Of a stretch of 14,558 bases of DNA, positions 13,845-14,558 are shown piece after piece. Position 1 is the stretch's first letter. Every line of letters begins with the position of its first letter. The translations under genes were made by a program, and so were the position numbers. The notes below the pieces were generated by a model, which worked only from the letters and a program-made list of their open reading frames with translations, had not been told where the DNA came from and ran no database searches. This DNA is from Phycisphaerales bacterium (GTDB lineage Bacteria; Planctomycetota; Phycisphaerae; Phycisphaerales; SM1A02), in assembly GCA_003520025.1 (NCBI GenBank), contig DOVP01000204.1:7893-22450 (forward strand), read 5' to 3'.

Positions 13845-14558
13845 ATGCACTCGAAACATGACGGACCCCATGCCTCAGACATCGATCTGACAGCGAGTGA
13901 TCACAATGCGTTTCTTGGTGCCATGCCCATGCACGGGGCTGGAAATCCGGGAGACACCGCTGCAGGAACCACCCCTGGAAGTTTTTCGCTCGCCGCCGAT
14001 GTCGGAGGGCCGCTCATGTACTCCAGTCCCGACACACCCGGGATGCCACCTCCGAGCGGCAAGACAGCGTGGGATTTTCTGCCTGATGGCTGGGCGATCA
14101 AGGTTGATCCAAACGGCTGCTGCGGGCACAACCGCGGCGAGCATCCAATTGTGGCGGTGCCGCCAACCGGTTTCACGCCGGTCACCCAACTCGAATACGC
14201 GCGGCTCGGCACGATCACAGATGCGATGCAGCGTGTGGCTGAGCGGGAGCCACACCTGATGCCCGAGCAAGTCCGCGACGAGATCGCGGCCGGCCGGATG
14301 GTCATCCCTGCCAACATCAACCACCTTGCCGGTTCGCTCGACCCGATGGCGATCGGCCGAGCAAGCCTCACCAAGGTCAATGCCAATATGGGTGCTTCGC
14401 CTGTCTCAAGCGGTACGGACGAAGAGTTGGAGAAGCTGCAGTGGTCCCTGAAGTGGGGCGCCGACACGGTGATGGATCTCTCGACCGGAGGCGACATCGA
14501 CGCATGCCGCGAAGCCATCATCAGCAACTCCACTGCGCCCATTGGCACCGTGCCTATT
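13845..14558 (+). CDS. thiC: Phosphomethylpyrimidine synthase ThiC, C-terminus beyond window
   Basis: ThiC is a radical-SAM enzyme that rearranges AIR into HMP phosphate, the pyrimidine half of thiamine. The visible 238 residues run off the right edge, so the C-terminal iron-sulfur cluster cysteines are not seen. From about residue 113 the sequence is clearly Thi[68 protein letters not shown] and [11 protein letters not shown]. Before it lies an unusual N-terminus of about 112 residues, Gly/Pro-rich and containing [11 protein letters not shown] near 90-100, not the usual ThiC-associated N-terminal domain as I know it. The start is the ATG at 13845, 8 bases after GGAGG, which is part of the TPP riboswitch. 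Downstream thi genes are not visible. Confidence 0.95.
   Translation, partial: MHSKHDGPHASDIDLTASDHNAFLGAMPMHGAGNPGDTAAGTTPGSFSLAADVGGPLMYSSPDTPGMPPPSGKTAWDFLPDGWAIKVDPNGCCGHNRGEHPIVAVPPTGFTPVTQLEYARLGTITDAMQRVAEREPHLMPEQVRDEIAAGRMVIPANINHLAGSLDPMAIGRASLTKVNANMGASPVSSGTDEELEKLQWSLKWGADTVMDLSTGGDIDACREAIISNSTAPIGTVPI

Overview
The window reads as a high-GC bacterial chromosome, most likely a planctomycete, with Phycisphaerae-like features. The clues are: a membrane protein carrying three zinc ribbons of the planctomycete-style CxxCGYDL...CPECG type; a secreted DUF5118/DUF5117-type metalloprotease relative; a Tat-targeted Gfo/Idh/MocA oxidoreductase; a PurS domain fused to PurL with PurQ separate; and ThiC behind a TPP riboswitch. 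This assignment is inferred from protein character, since no rRNA or other marker is present. I saw no mobile element, CRISPR array, tRNA or phage gene.

Layout: everything left of about 6.3 kb is on the minus strand and everything right of about 6.57 kb is on the plus strand, diverging from one 274-base intergenic region (6296-6569). Leftward, in order of transcription: rpsL, rpsG, a MoeB/ThiF/HesA-type E1-like adenylyltransferase whose GTG start overlaps the rpsG stop, an NfsA-like flavin nitroreductase, a Tat-exported Gfo/Idh/MocA protein, and a secreted metalloprotease-family protein that runs off the left edge. Rightward: rnhA, purL (PurS-PurL fusion), purQ and the triple-zinc-ribbon membrane protein form a tight unit. 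A second, cytoplasmic Gfo/Idh/MocA dehydrogenase is followed at once by rlmE. Last comes a TPP riboswitch and thiC, which runs off the right edge.

How the genes relate: rpsL/rpsG (30S subunit) and rlmE (23S rRNA 2'-O-methylation) serve translation. purL and purQ together make the FGAM synthetase of purine synthesis. AIR, the product of the next purine step, is also the substrate of ThiC, so the purine and thiamine genes are metabolically linked although 4 kb apart. The E1-like enzyme could activate a sulfur carrier (ThiS or MoaD), which would fit thiamine or molybdopterin synthesis, but its partner is not in the window.

The most interesting points are regulatory or architectural rather than a new multi-gene system: two DnaA-box matches one helical turn apart at the divergence point; a TPP aptamer that contains the thiC Shine-Dalgarno sequence and ends two bases before the ATG; hairpins in the rpsL-rpsG spacer, where S7 feedback acts in E. 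coli; Arg at S12 position 88; a TAnnnT -10-like hexamer before most transcription-unit starts, including two genes that may be leaderless; and an inserted domain in the metalloprotease relative. I did not find a convincing undescribed defence or mobile system here.
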